64,000 bases of DNA from Marinobacter sp. ANT_B65 (lineage in GTDB: Bacteria > Pseudomonadota > Gammaproteobacteria > Pseudomonadales > Oleiphilaceae). Both the position numbers and the translations under genes were made by a program. Each line of letters begins with the position of its first letter. The first letter of the stretch is position 1. Of the stretch, positions 1 to 8,889 are shown in pieces. Where the stretch lies: positions 186,643-250,642 of the forward strand of contig NZ_NXGV01000001.1 of assembly GCF_002407605.1 (NCBI RefSeq), in the 5' to 3' direction. A model generated the notes under the pieces. That model was given only the letters and a program-made list of their open reading frames with translations, was not told the origin of the DNA and made no database searches.

Positions 1-296
1 TCGAGCGCATGAATGGCGGCAAGACCAGCAGTGTTACAATTGCTCAGGACAAAGCGTTTACAGCGGCTGCGGCAAAAAAAGCTACCCATGATTACAATTC
101 GGTGAATGTGCCGGGAAGCCTGGCGTTTGGCATTCACACCGAAGTGGGGGGGCGCATAAGTTCCGTTGGAGGCGGCCTGCCGGTGATTGTTGATGGCGAG
201 GTCGTAGGCGGCATAGGGCTGAGTTCCGGCACGCCGCAGCAGGATATGGACTGTGCCCAGGCGGGGATAGACCATTTCGAAACTCAACGTGGTTGA
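1..296 (+). CDS. glcG: GlcG / HbpS-like heme-binding family protein (5' end cut by window edge)
   Basis: This is the C-terminal part of a GlcG/HbpS-family protein (former DUF336). The frame is open to the left edge, so the first ATG seen (position 9) is probably internal and 40-50 residues are missing. The visible part has the family's pattern: an Ala-rich helix after GGKTSSVTIAQDKAFTA, then FGIHTEVGGRISSVGGGLPV and VVGGIGLSSGTPQQD, typical of the small alpha-beta fold. The stop lies 10 bases before the chosen glcD start, so it is read together with glcDEF. GlcG is a common companion of glycolate oxidase genes but its biochemical role is not settled; family members bind heme or small cofactors. 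Confidence 0.8.
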   Translation, partial: ERMNGGKTSSVTIAQDKAFTAAAAKKATHDYNSVNVPGSLAFGIHTEVGGRISSVGGGLPVIVDGEVVGGIGLSSGTPQQDMDCAQAGIDHFETQRG

Positions 297-306
297 GAGA
301 GGCGTT

Positions 307-1779
307 ATGACAACCAAGCCAAGGATCAGCAAAGCAGAACTGGCTGATCAGTTCCGGACCTTTATTGATCCGGACTACGTCATTACAGACGACGAAACAA
401 TAAAGCCCTACGAATGCGACGGCATGTCGATGTACTGCGAAATGCCATTGCTGGTGGTGCTGCCGGAAACCGTTACTCAGGTGCAGCGGGTAATGCGTAT
501 CTGTCACGAACACGGGGTTCCTGTTGTTGCCCGGGGCGCAGGTACCGGCCTGAGCGCGGGAGCTATGCCGAACAAAGAGGGCATAGTGCTCTCGCTGGCC
601 AAATTCAATCGGATTCTGAACATTGACCCGCTGGCACGGACGGCCAGGCTTCAGCCTGGTGTCCGTAACCTTGCCATCAGCGAAGAGGCAGCGCAGTACG
701 GCCTTTACTACGGGCCCGATCCCTCGTCGCAGATTGCCTGCACAATTGGCGGAAATGTGGCGGAAAACTCGGGCGGCGTTCATTGCCTCAAGTACGGGCT
801 GACTGTGCACAATATTCTCAGCGTCGAAATAGTCACAGCTGAGGGTGATGTGGTTACCATTGGCAGCGATGGCCTGGATGGCTGCGGTATGGATCTGCTT
901 GCCGTGTTTACTGGTTCGGAAGGTCTGCTGGGTGTTGTGACAGAAGTGAAGGTAAAACTACTGACCAAACCTGAAGTCGCACGGGTGGTGATGGCCGGCT
1001 TTGACAGTGTTCAGAAAGCCGGTGATGCGGTTGGCGGGATTATCTCTCACGGCATTATTCCCGGTGGGCTGGAGATGATGGATGGCCATGCCATTGTCGC
1101 CGCCGATGATTTCGCCGGTGCAGGCTACCCCCGCGAGGCCAAAGCTTTGCTGCTATGTGAAGTGGATGGTACGGAAGAGGAGGTGCATGAGCATATTGCC
1201 GAGGCTGAGGCTGTTTTCCGTAAACTCGGAGCTACTTCTGTCCGCACATCCCAAAGCGAACAGGAGAGAACGCTGCTCTGGCTGGGCCGGAAGTCCGCCT
1301 TCCCGGCGGTTGGGCGTATTTCTCCGGATTACTATTGCATGGACGGTACGATTCCTCGTCGCCATATCGCCCAGGTACTGACAGACATGCAGAAGCTGTC
1401 TGAAGAGTTTGGTTTGCGTGTGGCAAACGTCTTCCATGCCGGTGATGGCAACCTGCACCCTTTGATCCTTTTCGATGCCAACGTGCCGGGAGAGTTTGAA
1501 CGTACAGAGGCTTTCGGCGCCTCCATTCTGAAAATGTGTGTTGATGTCGGTGGGTGTATTACGGGTGAGCACGGTGTGGGCGTGGAGAAAATCCGTCAGA
1601 TGGCTGTTCAGTTCAGCGACCAGGAACTCCAGCAGTTTCATGATTTAAAGGCCGCTTTCGATCCAACGGGCATTCTCAACCCGGGTAAAGCCGTGCCCGC
1701 CCTGAAATTCTGTCAGGAATATCGCTCGCTCGAGCACAAACAACACAAGCACGAACATACGGAAGCCGCACATGGCTGA
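307..1779 (+). CDS. glcD: Glycolate oxidase FAD-linked subunit GlcD
   Basis: This subunit oxidises glycolate to glyoxylate as the FAD-binding part of the GlcDEF complex. The 490-residue product has the PCMH/VAO FAD-binding fold: ARGAGTGLSAG (about residues 75-85) contacts the FAD pyrophosphate, and FHAGDGNLHP near residue 380 is the conserved His-containing C-terminal motif. I chose ATG 307 because GAGAGG precedes it; an in-frame GTG at 289 overlaps glcG and has no good ribosome site. The last 15 residues are rich in His (HKQHKHEHTEAAH), an unusual tail that could bind metal. It overlaps glcE by 8 bases, suggesting translational coupling. Glyoxylate from purine breakdown may link it to the rest of the window. 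Confidence 0.93.
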   Translation: MTTKPRISKAELADQFRTFIDPDYVITDDETIKPYECDGMSMYCEMPLLVVLPETVTQVQRVMRICHEHGVPVVARGAGTGLSAGAMPNKEGIVLSLAKFNRILNIDPLARTARLQPGVRNLAISEEAAQYGLYYGPDPSSQIACTIGGNVAENSGGVHCLKYGLTVHNILSVEIVTAEGDVVTIGSDGLDGCGMDLLAVFTGSEGLLGVVTEVKVKLLTKPEVARVVMAGFDSVQKAGDAVGGIISHGIIPGGLEMMDGHAIVAADDFAGAGYPREAKALLLCEVDGTEEEVHEHIAEAEAVFRKLGATSVRTSQSEQERTLLWLGRKSAFPAVGRISPDYYCMDGTIPRRHIAQVLTDMQKLSEEFGLRVANVFHAGDGNLHPLILFDANVPGEFERTEAFGASILKMCVDVGGCITGEHGVGVEKIRQMAVQFSDQELQQFHDLKAAFDPTGILNPGKAVPALKFCQEYRSLEHKQHKHEHTEAAHG

Positions 1780-2839
1780 TATCTCACAAAAACTTCAGGA
1801 GCAAGTGCTCCAGGCCCGCACAAGCGGAGAGAAACTCAACATCGTTGGTGGTGGCAGTAAAACTTTTATAGGCCGGGAAGCAAACGCCGATGCCGGCACT
1901 CTGGACATTAGCGGACATACAGGGATCGTGGATTATCATCCTGTTGAACTGGTAATGACGGTTCGTGCGGGCACGCCTCTGATCGACATTGAAACCGCGC
2001 TCGCGGAACAAGGCCAGGCGCTGCACTTTGAACCTCCGCATTTTGGCCCGGGTTCTACCATTGGCGGCACACTTGCCTGCAACCTCTCCGGACCTGCAAG
2101 ACCCTGGGCAGGGTCAGTCCGGGATCAGGTGCTGGGTATACGTCTGATCAATGGTAAAGGCGAACACCTGCGCTTTGGCGGTGAAGTCATGAAAAACGTT
2201 GCTGGCTACGACGTTTCCCGGCTTCAGGCCGGCGCCTTGGGTACATTGGGTGTAATGACTGAAATCAGCCTGAAAGTCATGCCCGGCCCGGCAGCGAGCC
2301 TGACTCTGGTGCAGGACATGGCAATAGATGAAGTGCTGCACTACATGAATAGCCGAGCTGCTGAGCCTAAGCCAATTACTGCTGCCTGCTGGTTCGACGG
2401 TAAGGTCTACCTGCGTCTCTCTGGCGCAAAAACAGCCGTTGAAGCAACCGCTGAAAAGTGGAGTGGCGACATCATGGCAAATGGCGAGGCTTTCTGGCGC
2501 TCGGTTCAGGACATGCAACATGAATTCTTCGCAGACCAGAGTGCGCCGCTCTGGCGCTTCTCGGTGGGTTCCACGGCAACTAACCCGGGCCTGGATGGTG
2601 AGTGGTTTATCGACTGGGCCGGCTCCCAGCGCTGGTTCCGGGGAGCTGGAGAACTCGGCGACATGGAGCCACTGGCTCGCGCCGCTGGCGGGCAGGTAAG
2701 CCTGTTCCGTGGAGGCGATCGCACTGGTGAGGTAATGCATAGCCAACCCAATGCCCTTAAAACGATCCAGCAGCGAGTGAAAAGCTCGTTTGATCCCGAT
2801 GGGATATTTAATCCCGGTCGACTGTATAGCTGGATGTAA
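1772..2839 (+). CDS. glcE: Glycolate oxidase FAD-binding subunit GlcE
   Basis: GlcE is the second FAD-binding subunit of glycolate oxidase, about 355 residues, the usual length. It carries a shortened PCMH fold with FGPGSTIGGTLACNLSGPAR in the N-terminal half and GEVMKNVAGYDVSRLQAGALG, the hallmark of GlcE. The C-terminus FDPDGIFNPGRL matches the FAD-oxidase C-terminal consensus that GlcD also has. It starts inside the last codons of glcD. Unlike glcD-glcE, the following glcF is 161 bases away, separated by a strong inverted repeat. Confidence 0.92.
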   Translation: MADISQKLQEQVLQARTSGEKLNIVGGGSKTFIGREANADAGTLDISGHTGIVDYHPVELVMTVRAGTPLIDIETALAEQGQALHFEPPHFGPGSTIGGTLACNLSGPARPWAGSVRDQVLGIRLINGKGEHLRFGGEVMKNVAGYDVSRLQAGALGTLGVMTEISLKVMPGPAASLTLVQDMAIDEVLHYMNSRAAEPKPITAACWFDGKVYLRLSGAKTAVEATAEKWSGDIMANGEAFWRSVQDMQHEFFADQSAPLWRFSVGSTATNPGLDGEWFIDWAGSQRWFRGAGELGDMEPLARAAGGQVSLFRGGDRTGEVMHSQPNALKTIQQRVKSSFDPDGIFNPGRLYSWM

Positions 2840-2860
2840 GCTCGCCAAGGTCAGATGAGT

Positions 2861-2963
2861 GATCAGGCAGATGTGTCTCTGAAACTGTGCGAAGCCATGG
2901 ATGGCTTCGCCAAGTGGACAGGGAAGTATTCACAGCGTGTTTCAGAGACACATCTGCCTGATC
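2861..2963. repeat. Nested inverted repeat between glcE and glcF
   Basis: Bases 2861-2885 and 2939-2963 are perfect 25-bp inverted copies. Inside them is a second hairpin: GCGAAGCCA (2889-2897) pairs with TGGCTTCGC (2902-2910) around a 4-base loop. The whole unit is about 103 bp, fills the otherwise gene-free gap in the glc operon and lacks the T-run of a terminator. It looks like a REP-type or MITE-like intergenic element. I saw no second copy in this window. It could stabilise or attenuate the glcDE-glcF transcript. Confidence 0.75.
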
Positions 2964-3000
2964 GCGACACCACCGAACAAGATTCTTTAGCAGGTAAAAC

Positions 3001-4209
3001 ATGCAAACTAACCTGGTTCAACAATTTGCCAATACAACAGAAGGGCAGGAGGCAGAAGCCATCCTCAGAGCATGCGTTCACTGCGGCTTCTGCACCGCAA
3101 CCTGCCCGACCTATCAGGAGCTGAACGATGAGCGAGACGGTCCCCGTGGCCGCATTTACCTCATGAAAATGTTCCTTGAAGGCGCCGAAGTTACTGAAAA
3201 AACCCGAGAGCATCTTGATCGTTGCCTCACCTGTCGCAGCTGCGAAACCACCTGTCCTTCCGGGGTGCAGTACGGCCGCCTGGTGGACATCAGCCGAAAC
3301 CTCATCGATAAAGAGCTGCCCCGGGCTCCGAAAGACAAATGGATGCGCTGGGCTCTGGCACGGGTGCTTCCCAACCGTGCGCTTTTCGGTTTCATGCTAC
3401 GCCTCGGGCAGGCATTCACGCCCATACTGCCTGGTAAACTGCGTGCCAAAGTACCTCCCAAAAAACAGGCAAGCCCCTGGCCGGCGGCAAGCCATAACCG
3501 GATTGTTCTGGCTCTGGCCGGCTGCGTGCAGCCATCTGCAACGCCGAACACTAACGCGGCGGCGGCCCGGGTTCTGGACAGGCTCGGTATTACCATGGTG
3601 GAAGCGCCGGAAGCTGGCTGCTGCGGTGCGGTGAATTATCACCTTTCCGAGCATGAAAAAGGCCTGGAACGTATGCGTCAGAATATTGATGCCTGGTGGC
3701 CTGCCATCGACGCTGGCGCAGAGGCTCTGGTGATGACTGCGTCTGGTTGCGGAGCCATGGTTCAGGACTATGGGCACCTGTTGAGAGATGACCCTGTGTA
3801 TGCGGCAAAAGCTCAGAAGGTCAGTGAGCTGTGTACAGATCTTGGCGCCTTCCTGCTGAAACAGGATCTTGAGCCACTCAAGGTCAAGCAGAGTCCCGGG
3901 AAAGTAGCTTTCCATTGCCCATGTTCATTGCAGCACGCCATGAAACAGAGCGGCGTCGTAGAGCAGGTCCTGACCAGGGCGGGCGTTAATCTCGCTATTA
4001 CCAAAGACAAGCATTTGTGTTGTGGTTCGGCAGGCACTTACTCAGTACTGCAGCCAGAGCTTAGCCAGAAGTTGCTGGGTAACAAGCTCAAGGCCCTGAC
4101 CATTGATGATCCTGATCGTATTGTAACGGCCAATATCGGTTGTCAGATGCATCTTGAAACGAAATCACAGGTGCCGGTACAGCACTGGATAGAGTTGCTC
4201 GACCAGTAA
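3001..4209 (+). CDS. glcF: Glycolate oxidase iron-sulfur subunit GlcF
   Basis: GlcF carries electrons from the GlcDE flavins to the membrane quinone pool. The 402-residue protein has two ferredoxin-type [4Fe-4S] motifs, C25-C28-C31-C35 (CVHCGFCTATCP) and C75-C78-C81-C85 (CLTCRSCETTCP). Two cysteine-rich CCG domains follow, with AGCCGAVNYH and CCGSAGTY, as in heterodisulfide-reductase-like and glycolate oxidase subunits. The length fits the family. It is the last gene of the glc set; a short hairpin without a T-run follows at 4216-4230. Confidence 0.93.
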   Translation: MQTNLVQQFANTTEGQEAEAILRACVHCGFCTATCPTYQELNDERDGPRGRIYLMKMFLEGAEVTEKTREHLDRCLTCRSCETTCPSGVQYGRLVDISRNLIDKELPRAPKDKWMRWALARVLPNRALFGFMLRLGQAFTPILPGKLRAKVPPKKQASPWPAASHNRIVLALAGCVQPSATPNTNAAAARVLDRLGITMVEAPEAGCCGAVNYHLSEHEKGLERMRQNIDAWWPAIDAGAEALVMTASGCGAMVQDYGHLLRDDPVYAAKAQKVSELCTDLGAFLLKQDLEPLKVKQSPGKVAFHCPCSLQHAMKQSGVVEQVLTRAGVNLAITKDKHLCCGSAGTYSVLQPELSQKLLGNKLKALTIDDPDRIVTANIGCQMHLETKSQVPVQHWIELLDQ

Positions 4210-4215
4210 ATATTA

Positions 4216-4230
4216 CGGCACCATGTGCCG
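4216..4230 (+). terminator. Weak hairpin after glcF
   Basis: CGGCAC (4216-4221) pairs with GTGCCG (4225-4230) around a 3-base loop, 7 bases after the glcF stop. There is no T-run behind it, so intrinsic termination is doubtful. Confidence 0.3.
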
Positions 4231-4307
4231 GCTTCTGCGATGCCTCATGCCATTCTCTGTTGTGCGCGTTATACTGCTTCAGCAATTAACGTCACCACAG
4301 GGAGTGG

Positions 4308-4757
4308 ATGCTCGTGCCAGGGATTATGGCTTTAGCGATTCTGATGTTGGTATTCTCTTTGCCGGCTGTTGCCGGTATTTATACCTGGACAGATGCCGAG
4401 GGTGTGGTCCATTTTACGGACAACCCGCCATCTGACAAAAGCCATCGGCCCATTGATGTTGCTGCGCCAGTGACTGTGCCCATGGTGGTTAACCTGCAGC
4501 AGCACAAGCGGGTTTCAGGAATCCACCGGCAGGTTCAGGGAATGCTCTCATCTGACCGTAAACGCGATTCAGAGCCTGGCAAGGCAAAAGCGAAAGCCGT
4601 TGCCAGGCAGGAAGACGCCTGCGCCGGTTACCGGCGAAAACTGAAGCAGATCCAGTCCCAGCTTCGTGCAGGTTACGGAAACAGTAAAGGCAACAGGCTG
4701 CGCGATAAACGCCGCAATATCAGCCAGGCTTTAAGTCGGGAGTGTATTTTGCGTTGA
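4308..4757 (+). CDS. Exported DUF4124-domain protein
   Basis: This is a small protein (149 residues) with an N-terminal hydrophobic signal sequence (MALAILMLVFSLPAVAG) followed by GIYTWTDAEGVVHFTDNPP, the DUF4124 motif found in many gammaproteobacterial envelope proteins of unknown function. The rest is basic and rich in Lys and Arg, with two Cys residues (EDACAGY and a C-terminal SRECILR) that could form a disulfide in the periplasm. ATG 4308 follows GGAG at short distance; ATG 4326 would give a better-placed signal peptide. It stands alone and has no clear tie to its neighbours. Confidence 0.75.
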   Translation: MLVPGIMALAILMLVFSLPAVAGIYTWTDAEGVVHFTDNPPSDKSHRPIDVAAPVTVPMVVNLQQHKRVSGIHRQVQGMLSSDRKRDSEPGKAKAKAVARQEDACAGYRRKLKQIQSQLRAGYGNSKGNRLRDKRRNISQALSRECILR

Positions 4758-4853
4758 AGTTGTAGCCTGGCTGCCTGGTAAATACCCTGACAAAGTAAGG
4801 TTTTCCATGTTCAGTCTGATCATTCCTGTTCAACTTTCAGTTCGAATAGCGCT

Positions 4854-6056
4854 TTGAAAACAACACCCTTATCCCATCTTCAGCTGGCCATCCTTCTGGG
4901 TATGACCGTTGCGCTTGGCCCGCTTGCACTTGACGCATACCTGCCTGCCTTTCCCCTTATTGCTGATGAGCTGGGTGTTGGCCATGGAAGTGTCGGGCTG
5001 ACGCTCAGCGCATATGTCGGTGCCCTCGGGCTTGCGCAGTTGCTGGGCGGCCCCTTGTCTGATCGTTATGGACGACAGCAGGTTCTGCTAACCGGGCTGG
5101 CAGTGTTCTCCTGTGCTGCCTTCATGATTGCGCAGGCACAAACGCTGCCGGAGATGCTTGGTTGGCGTATTTTACAGGGTGTTGGCGGGGCATTTTGTGC
5201 GGTGTCTGTCCCCGCTATTGTCCGGGACCAGACCCACGGGCAGGACGCTGCGCGTCTGTTCGGGCTGATTGGTCTTGTGATGTTCATAGCTCCAGCGGCG
5301 GCACCCTCAATTGGCACCCTGCTGCTGTATCTGAGCGAGTGGCATGCGATCTTTATAGCGCTGGCCTGCTATGGCGTGCTCCTGGCGGTTGTTCTTCACT
5401 TCGTACTGTTCCGGCGGTTGCCCCCCCGACAAAAGGAACAGACGCCCCTGTCTACTCTGGTTACCAACTATGGGCTGGTTCTCCGCCACAGTGTAACCAT
5501 GCGGTTTGTGGGCTTGCAGGCGCTGTGTTTCAGTTCCATGCTTGTGTTTATCACCCACGCATCGTTTATTTATCAGAAATGGTTCGGGCTCTCAAACGCC
5601 ACATTTTCCACGCTGTTTGCCGCCAATATTGTCGCAATGGCAGGCCTGAACCTGTTGAACCGTCGACTGCTTAAGCGGTATCAATCGGTGCGGATACTCA
5701 GAGCCTGCGTGTTTCTGCAGGCTATTGCTGTCAGCGTATTGGTGGTCTGCGCCTGGGCTGGCGCTCCCTACTGGGTTGTCGCTATCTGCATCATTATGTC
5801 GGTTGGTTTCATGGGGGCAATTGTTCCCAACAATATGGCCAATGCGCTGGAGTTCTTTCCCCATCTTGGGGGCACTGCTGCGGCGATGCTCGGGGCGGCG
5901 CAGTTCACAATCGCTGGCGCCATAAGCGCATTATCGACTTCTCTGGCTGGCGGATCGCTGCTGCCTATTGTGATGGTGATGGCTGTCTGTGTGTATGGCG
6001 CAGCCATACTGGCCGCAGGCGGGCCAGGGGCAGTTGAGCGGGAAAGCCGGGCGTAG
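4854..6056 (+). CDS. Bcr/CflA-family MFS drug-efflux carrier
   Basis: This is an inner-membrane proton-driven carrier of the major facilitator superfamily with about 12 membrane segments in 400 residues. The N-terminus has LGPLALDAYLPAFPLIADELG and, after the second helix, GPLSDRYGRQQVLLTG, which are the Bcr/CflA (DHA1) signature and MFS motif A. The best start is TTG 4854; the next in-frame ATG (4902) would remove part of helix 1. No convincing Shine-Dalgarno sequence is visible. The substrate is unknown; family members export chloramphenicol, bicyclomycin or sulfonamides. It converges with the sulP gene, only 8 bases separating the stops. Confidence 0.85.
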   Translation: MKTTPLSHLQLAILLGMTVALGPLALDAYLPAFPLIADELGVGHGSVGLTLSAYVGALGLAQLLGGPLSDRYGRQQVLLTGLAVFSCAAFMIAQAQTLPEMLGWRILQGVGGAFCAVSVPAIVRDQTHGQDAARLFGLIGLVMFIAPAAAPSIGTLLLYLSEWHAIFIALACYGVLLAVVLHFVLFRRLPPRQKEQTPLSTLVTNYGLVLRHSVTMRFVGLQALCFSSMLVFITHASFIYQKWFGLSNATFSTLFAANIVAMAGLNLLNRRLLKRYQSVRILRACVFLQAIAVSVLVVCAWAGAPYWVVAICIIMSVGFMGAIVPNNMANALEFFPHLGGTAAAMLGAAQFTIAGAISALSTSLAGGSLLPIVMVMAVCVYGAAILAAGGPGAVERESRA

Positions 6057-6064
6057 TCAGAGCA

Positions 6065-7810
6065 TCATTTCTGGCGCCGTCGGGTTTTTGCGGCATTACT
6101 TTGTCTGGCGATTGAAGCCCGGGAGCTGATGCCCTGATCAATGTACAGCACGGCATCAGTTATCTGGGGGAACATGTGCTCATTCAGCAAATACTCCCGC
6201 AATGCCGCTGAGTGTGTGAGAGTGTCACGAACCGGGCCAATCAGGCTCACAAGGTAAAACTGGATGCCCTGTCCCTGCAGGTTTTCGATCACGCTTTCCA
6301 GCATGATCAGCGAGGTGCTGTCGATACTGCTGACGGCCTGTGCATCCAGTATTACGGCCTTCAGTGAACCCTCGGGACGCTGCTTTATCATGTTGTACAG
6401 CCGCGACTTGAAATAGTCCTTGTTGGCAAAATACAACGGCGCATCAAAGCGAAAAATCAGCAGATCCTTACGTACACTGACACTTTCGAAACGGTGGATG
6501 TTCCGGTAGAGATCCTCTCCATCGATCTTGCCAAGCTCTGTGATGTGTGGGGTTGTGCTGTTGTAGATAACCAGCAACAGCGATACTGCCACGCCCACGA
6601 GCAATCCCTGCTGAACACCCAGCAACAATGTGATCAGGAAAGTGACCATCAGGATCCCGAATTCTTTTCTGTCCTGCTGGAACAGAGCTTTCATTTCCTT
6701 GTACTTGAACAGCCCCAGTACCGACATCACGATGATTGCTGCCAGAACGGCCTTTGGTAAGGGGTAGTCGGTAAACAGTGGCGTAAGAAAGACGACTGTG
6801 ACGCCAATCAGGCCAGAAGAAACGATTGCAGATACCTGGGTCAATGCCCCGGCCTCCCGCAAAGCAGCACTGCGTGAAAAGCTGGCGGATACCGGAAAGC
6901 TGCGGAACATCGCGCCCAGGGCATTGGCCAGACCAAGCGCGACCAGCTCCTGGTTAGGCTGTACGCTATGTCTGTCCTGCGGCGACTCCTGCGATTTGCA
7001 GATGGACATAGTGCCCACGAATCCCATAAAAGCCACTGTAAACGCCACTGGTAGTAACTCTCCAAGCTTCGCAAAACTGATATCAGGTATCTGAAGTGCC
7101 GGGAAGCCCTTTGGTACAGAATTGATTACCTCTACCCCCGCCTGTCCCGCATGAAAAAGCCCGGAGAGCAACATGGTGCCGACAAGCAGCATCAGAGCGT
7201 TAGGGAATTTTGGCAGGTGGCGTTTGCAGAAAAAAATAAATAGCAGGCTTGCCACTGCGATGCCCACGGTGATCGGGTGCCAGTGGCTTATGTTTGTTAA
7301 TAGTTGCCAGCAGAGGTCCAGCACATTTGCGCTGTCTATATGAAAACCGGTCAGATTCTGGAGCTGGCTGCCAATGATGATAATAGCTGCCGCTGAGGTA
7401 TAACCAACGACAACCGGGTAGGAGAGGAAGTTCACTATAAAACCAAACCGGAGAAGTCCGAACAGGAACTGGATCAGACCCACCAGCAGGGTCAGCTCTA
7501 TTGCAAGCTGAAGGTACTGGTCTGATCCGGGCTCGGCCAGCACGCTGAGGCCGGAGAGGATCAGTATGGCATCCAGAGCTACCGGCCCGACGGAGATCTT
7601 GTTGGAGGTTCCCAGTAAGGCGTATAAAAGTGGTGGGAAGATTGAGGCGTAGAGCCCGAACTCCGGTGGCAAGCCTGCGAGCACCGCATAGCCCATGCTT
7701 TGCGGAATCAACATGACGCCAATGGCGAGGCCTGATATCACATCCTGTCTTAGCGTATGGGTTGTGTATCCCTGCAACCAAAGCAGACCGGGCAGCAATT
7801 TATAGAGCAT
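6065..7810 (-). CDS. SulP-family anion permease with STAS domain
   Basis: This membrane transporter (581 residues) belongs to the SLC26/SulP family. The first 400 residues hold the hydrophobic transport core, beginning with LLPGLLWLQGYTTHTLRQDV and the SulP signature around GVMLIPQSMGYAVLAGLPPE. A cytoplasmic STAS domain follows from about residue 440, ending before a basic tail (ARQSNAAKTRRRQK). Substrates in the family include sulfate, bicarbonate and dicarboxylates; the sequence does not decide which. It reads on the minus strand toward the MFS gene and has no operon partner. Confidence 0.88.
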   Translation of the reverse strand: MLYKLLPGLLWLQGYTTHTLRQDVISGLAIGVMLIPQSMGYAVLAGLPPEFGLYASIFPPLLYALLGTSNKISVGPVALDAILILSGLSVLAEPGSDQYLQLAIELTLLVGLIQFLFGLLRFGFIVNFLSYPVVVGYTSAAAIIIIGSQLQNLTGFHIDSANVLDLCWQLLTNISHWHPITVGIAVASLLFIFFCKRHLPKFPNALMLLVGTMLLSGLFHAGQAGVEVINSVPKGFPALQIPDISFAKLGELLPVAFTVAFMGFVGTMSICKSQESPQDRHSVQPNQELVALGLANALGAMFRSFPVSASFSRSAALREAGALTQVSAIVSSGLIGVTVVFLTPLFTDYPLPKAVLAAIIVMSVLGLFKYKEMKALFQQDRKEFGILMVTFLITLLLGVQQGLLVGVAVSLLLVIYNSTTPHITELGKIDGEDLYRNIHRFESVSVRKDLLIFRFDAPLYFANKDYFKSRLYNMIKQRPEGSLKAVILDAQAVSSIDSTSLIMLESVIENLQGQGIQFYLVSLIGPVRDTLTHSAALREYLLNEHMFPQITDAVLYIDQGISSRASIARQSNAAKTRRRQK

Positions 7811-7862
7811 AAAAGCAGTTTTCGTTTGAGGGCGGGCCGGTCTGCAAGTGTGTGGAAATCAA

Positions 7863-7889
7863 AAGGCTGAATCAAGAGATATCAGCCTT
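7863..7889 (-). terminator. Probable terminator of the globin gene
   Basis: AAGGCTGA (7863-7870) pairs with TCAGCCTT (7882-7889). Read on the minus strand the stem is followed by TTTTGATTT, about 30 bases past the globin stop. Confidence 0.5.
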
Positions 7890-7919
7890 CTGCTTTGCCA
7901 CCCTCTGGTTTCCGGTAGC

Positions 7920-8312
7920 TCAATAAGCTCCCCGGATCAGATTAATTCCCGGTGTCAGCACTTCTTTCCACGCGTTTTCGAGTTCTTTGGTGTACTGGGG
8001 GTCATGGCGGCGCACGGTTTTCATCAGTGCATCAAGCCACAGTGAGTACCATTCAGGCTGAATGTTATAGTTTGAGCGGTTATGGCTTTCACCAAGTGCC
8101 TTGAGTTTGCGGTCTGGCATTCCTCGTGCTGTCAGGATCAGCTGCAGTACCCCGTTGCGCAACAGGTGCCTCTGTGCGGCCATATCAGTGTTCACAAAGC
8201 GTTTTTTGATAGCCTCTGAACTTGACATGAAATACTCATAAAAATCGACAAAAAACTCATCACGGTTACAGCACCGTCCATAACTTTGAAAAACCAGATC
8301 TGTGTTATTCAT
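7920..8312 (-). CDS. Single-domain bacterial globin
   Basis: The 130-residue product looks like a single-domain globin: VNTDMAAQRHLLRNGVLQLI resembles the E-helix region, and GESHNRSNYNI places a probable proximal heme-ligand His at residue 77. The C-terminal PEWYSLWLDALMKTV...AWKEVLTPGI fits the G and H helices. I chose the ATG at 8312; the longer frame to 8429 adds 39 residues with no globin similarity, and AAGGA lies before 8312, although about 12 bases away. Such globins bind oxygen or nitric oxide; the role here is unknown. The gene stands alone. Confidence 0.72.
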   Translation of the reverse strand: MNNTDLVFQSYGRCCNRDEFFVDFYEYFMSSSEAIKKRFVNTDMAAQRHLLRNGVLQLILTARGMPDRKLKALGESHNRSNYNIQPEWYSLWLDALMKTVRRHDPQYTKELENAWKEVLTPGINLIRGAY

Positions 8313-8535
8313 GTGCAGTAAGTGTCCTTGCGAAATATAGGGTCTTTGGATAAAGGGGGCCAGAATAGAGGTTGCATTTGATGCCTTCAGTTCGATTTTG
8401 TAAACGATACCTTCCTCTATAGCCGCCAATGAGTGGGGCGCTCATGCCTGGCGGTCACTGAGATTACCCATCCAGCTTTCAAGACTGCCTGGTCCGGCTA
8501 CTGGTTGAGGTTCTGTTCAATAACGGCTTTTAAAT

Positions 8536-8554
8536 GCTATTAATTACGATTATC
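8536..8554 (+). promoter_or_regulatory. Candidate Fur box upstream of the receptor remnant
   Basis: GCTATTAATTACGATTATC matches about 13 of 19 positions of the Fur consensus. It lies 48 bases before the start of the TonB-receptor remnant, where an iron-regulated promoter would be expected. It now probably drives nothing functional. Confidence 0.35.
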
Positions 8555-8601
8555 ACTCGCCTGGCGCTATAAGACGCCAACACTTTGTTCGAGCCCGCAC
8601 T

Positions 8602-8889
8602 ATGTCTCCTAGCACTTTCCCTCTTCGCCGGCGCCTGAAGGGCATAGGTTCTGCAGCATCCATAGCCTGGCTGGGCGCTGTGCCTGTTGCCATGGCGCAG
8701 ACCCTCGATAACCAGCCCGAGTTACTCAGCCCGCTTGTTGTAACCGGCACTGCACTCAAAGTGGAGGCACCTATTGTTGAAACGCCTCCGGGCGGGGTTA
8801 TAAACGCGATTAGCAAGCGCCCCACAGAGGACCGGCAGGGGGAAGTTATTATCGAAGGTGGCACGAATGACCACCAAAAATGCGGTTGA
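8602..8889 (+). pseudogene. TonB-dependent siderophore receptor, remnant of the 5' end
   Basis: Only about 95 codons remain of a receptor that is normally around 700 residues. The signal sequence (ending PVAMAQT) and the start of the plug region (LSPLVVTGTALKVEAPIVETP) are intact. They run directly into PPGGVINAISKRPTEDRQG, a motif normally some 80-100 residues further on, so an internal in-frame deletion has occurred near 8788. Similarity then stops near 8870 and the frame ends in TGA at 8887-8889. The whole beta-barrel is missing. A candidate Fur box precedes it. This is a decayed gene, not a functional short protein. Confidence 0.8.

Noticed and set aside
82..810. 242-codon minus-strand open frame across glcG/glcD
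   Set aside because: Shadow frame; the plus strand encodes clear GlcG and GlcD motifs.
2855..3124. Short plus-strand open frame over the glcE-glcF gap
   Set aside because: Its coding potential comes only from the inverted repeat and from an alternate frame of glcF.
8602..8889. Possibility that the TonB-receptor fragment is a functional small secreted protein
   Set aside because: It joins two segments normally about 80-100 residues apart and ends where an unrelated gene remnant begins on the other strand; decay is the simpler reading.
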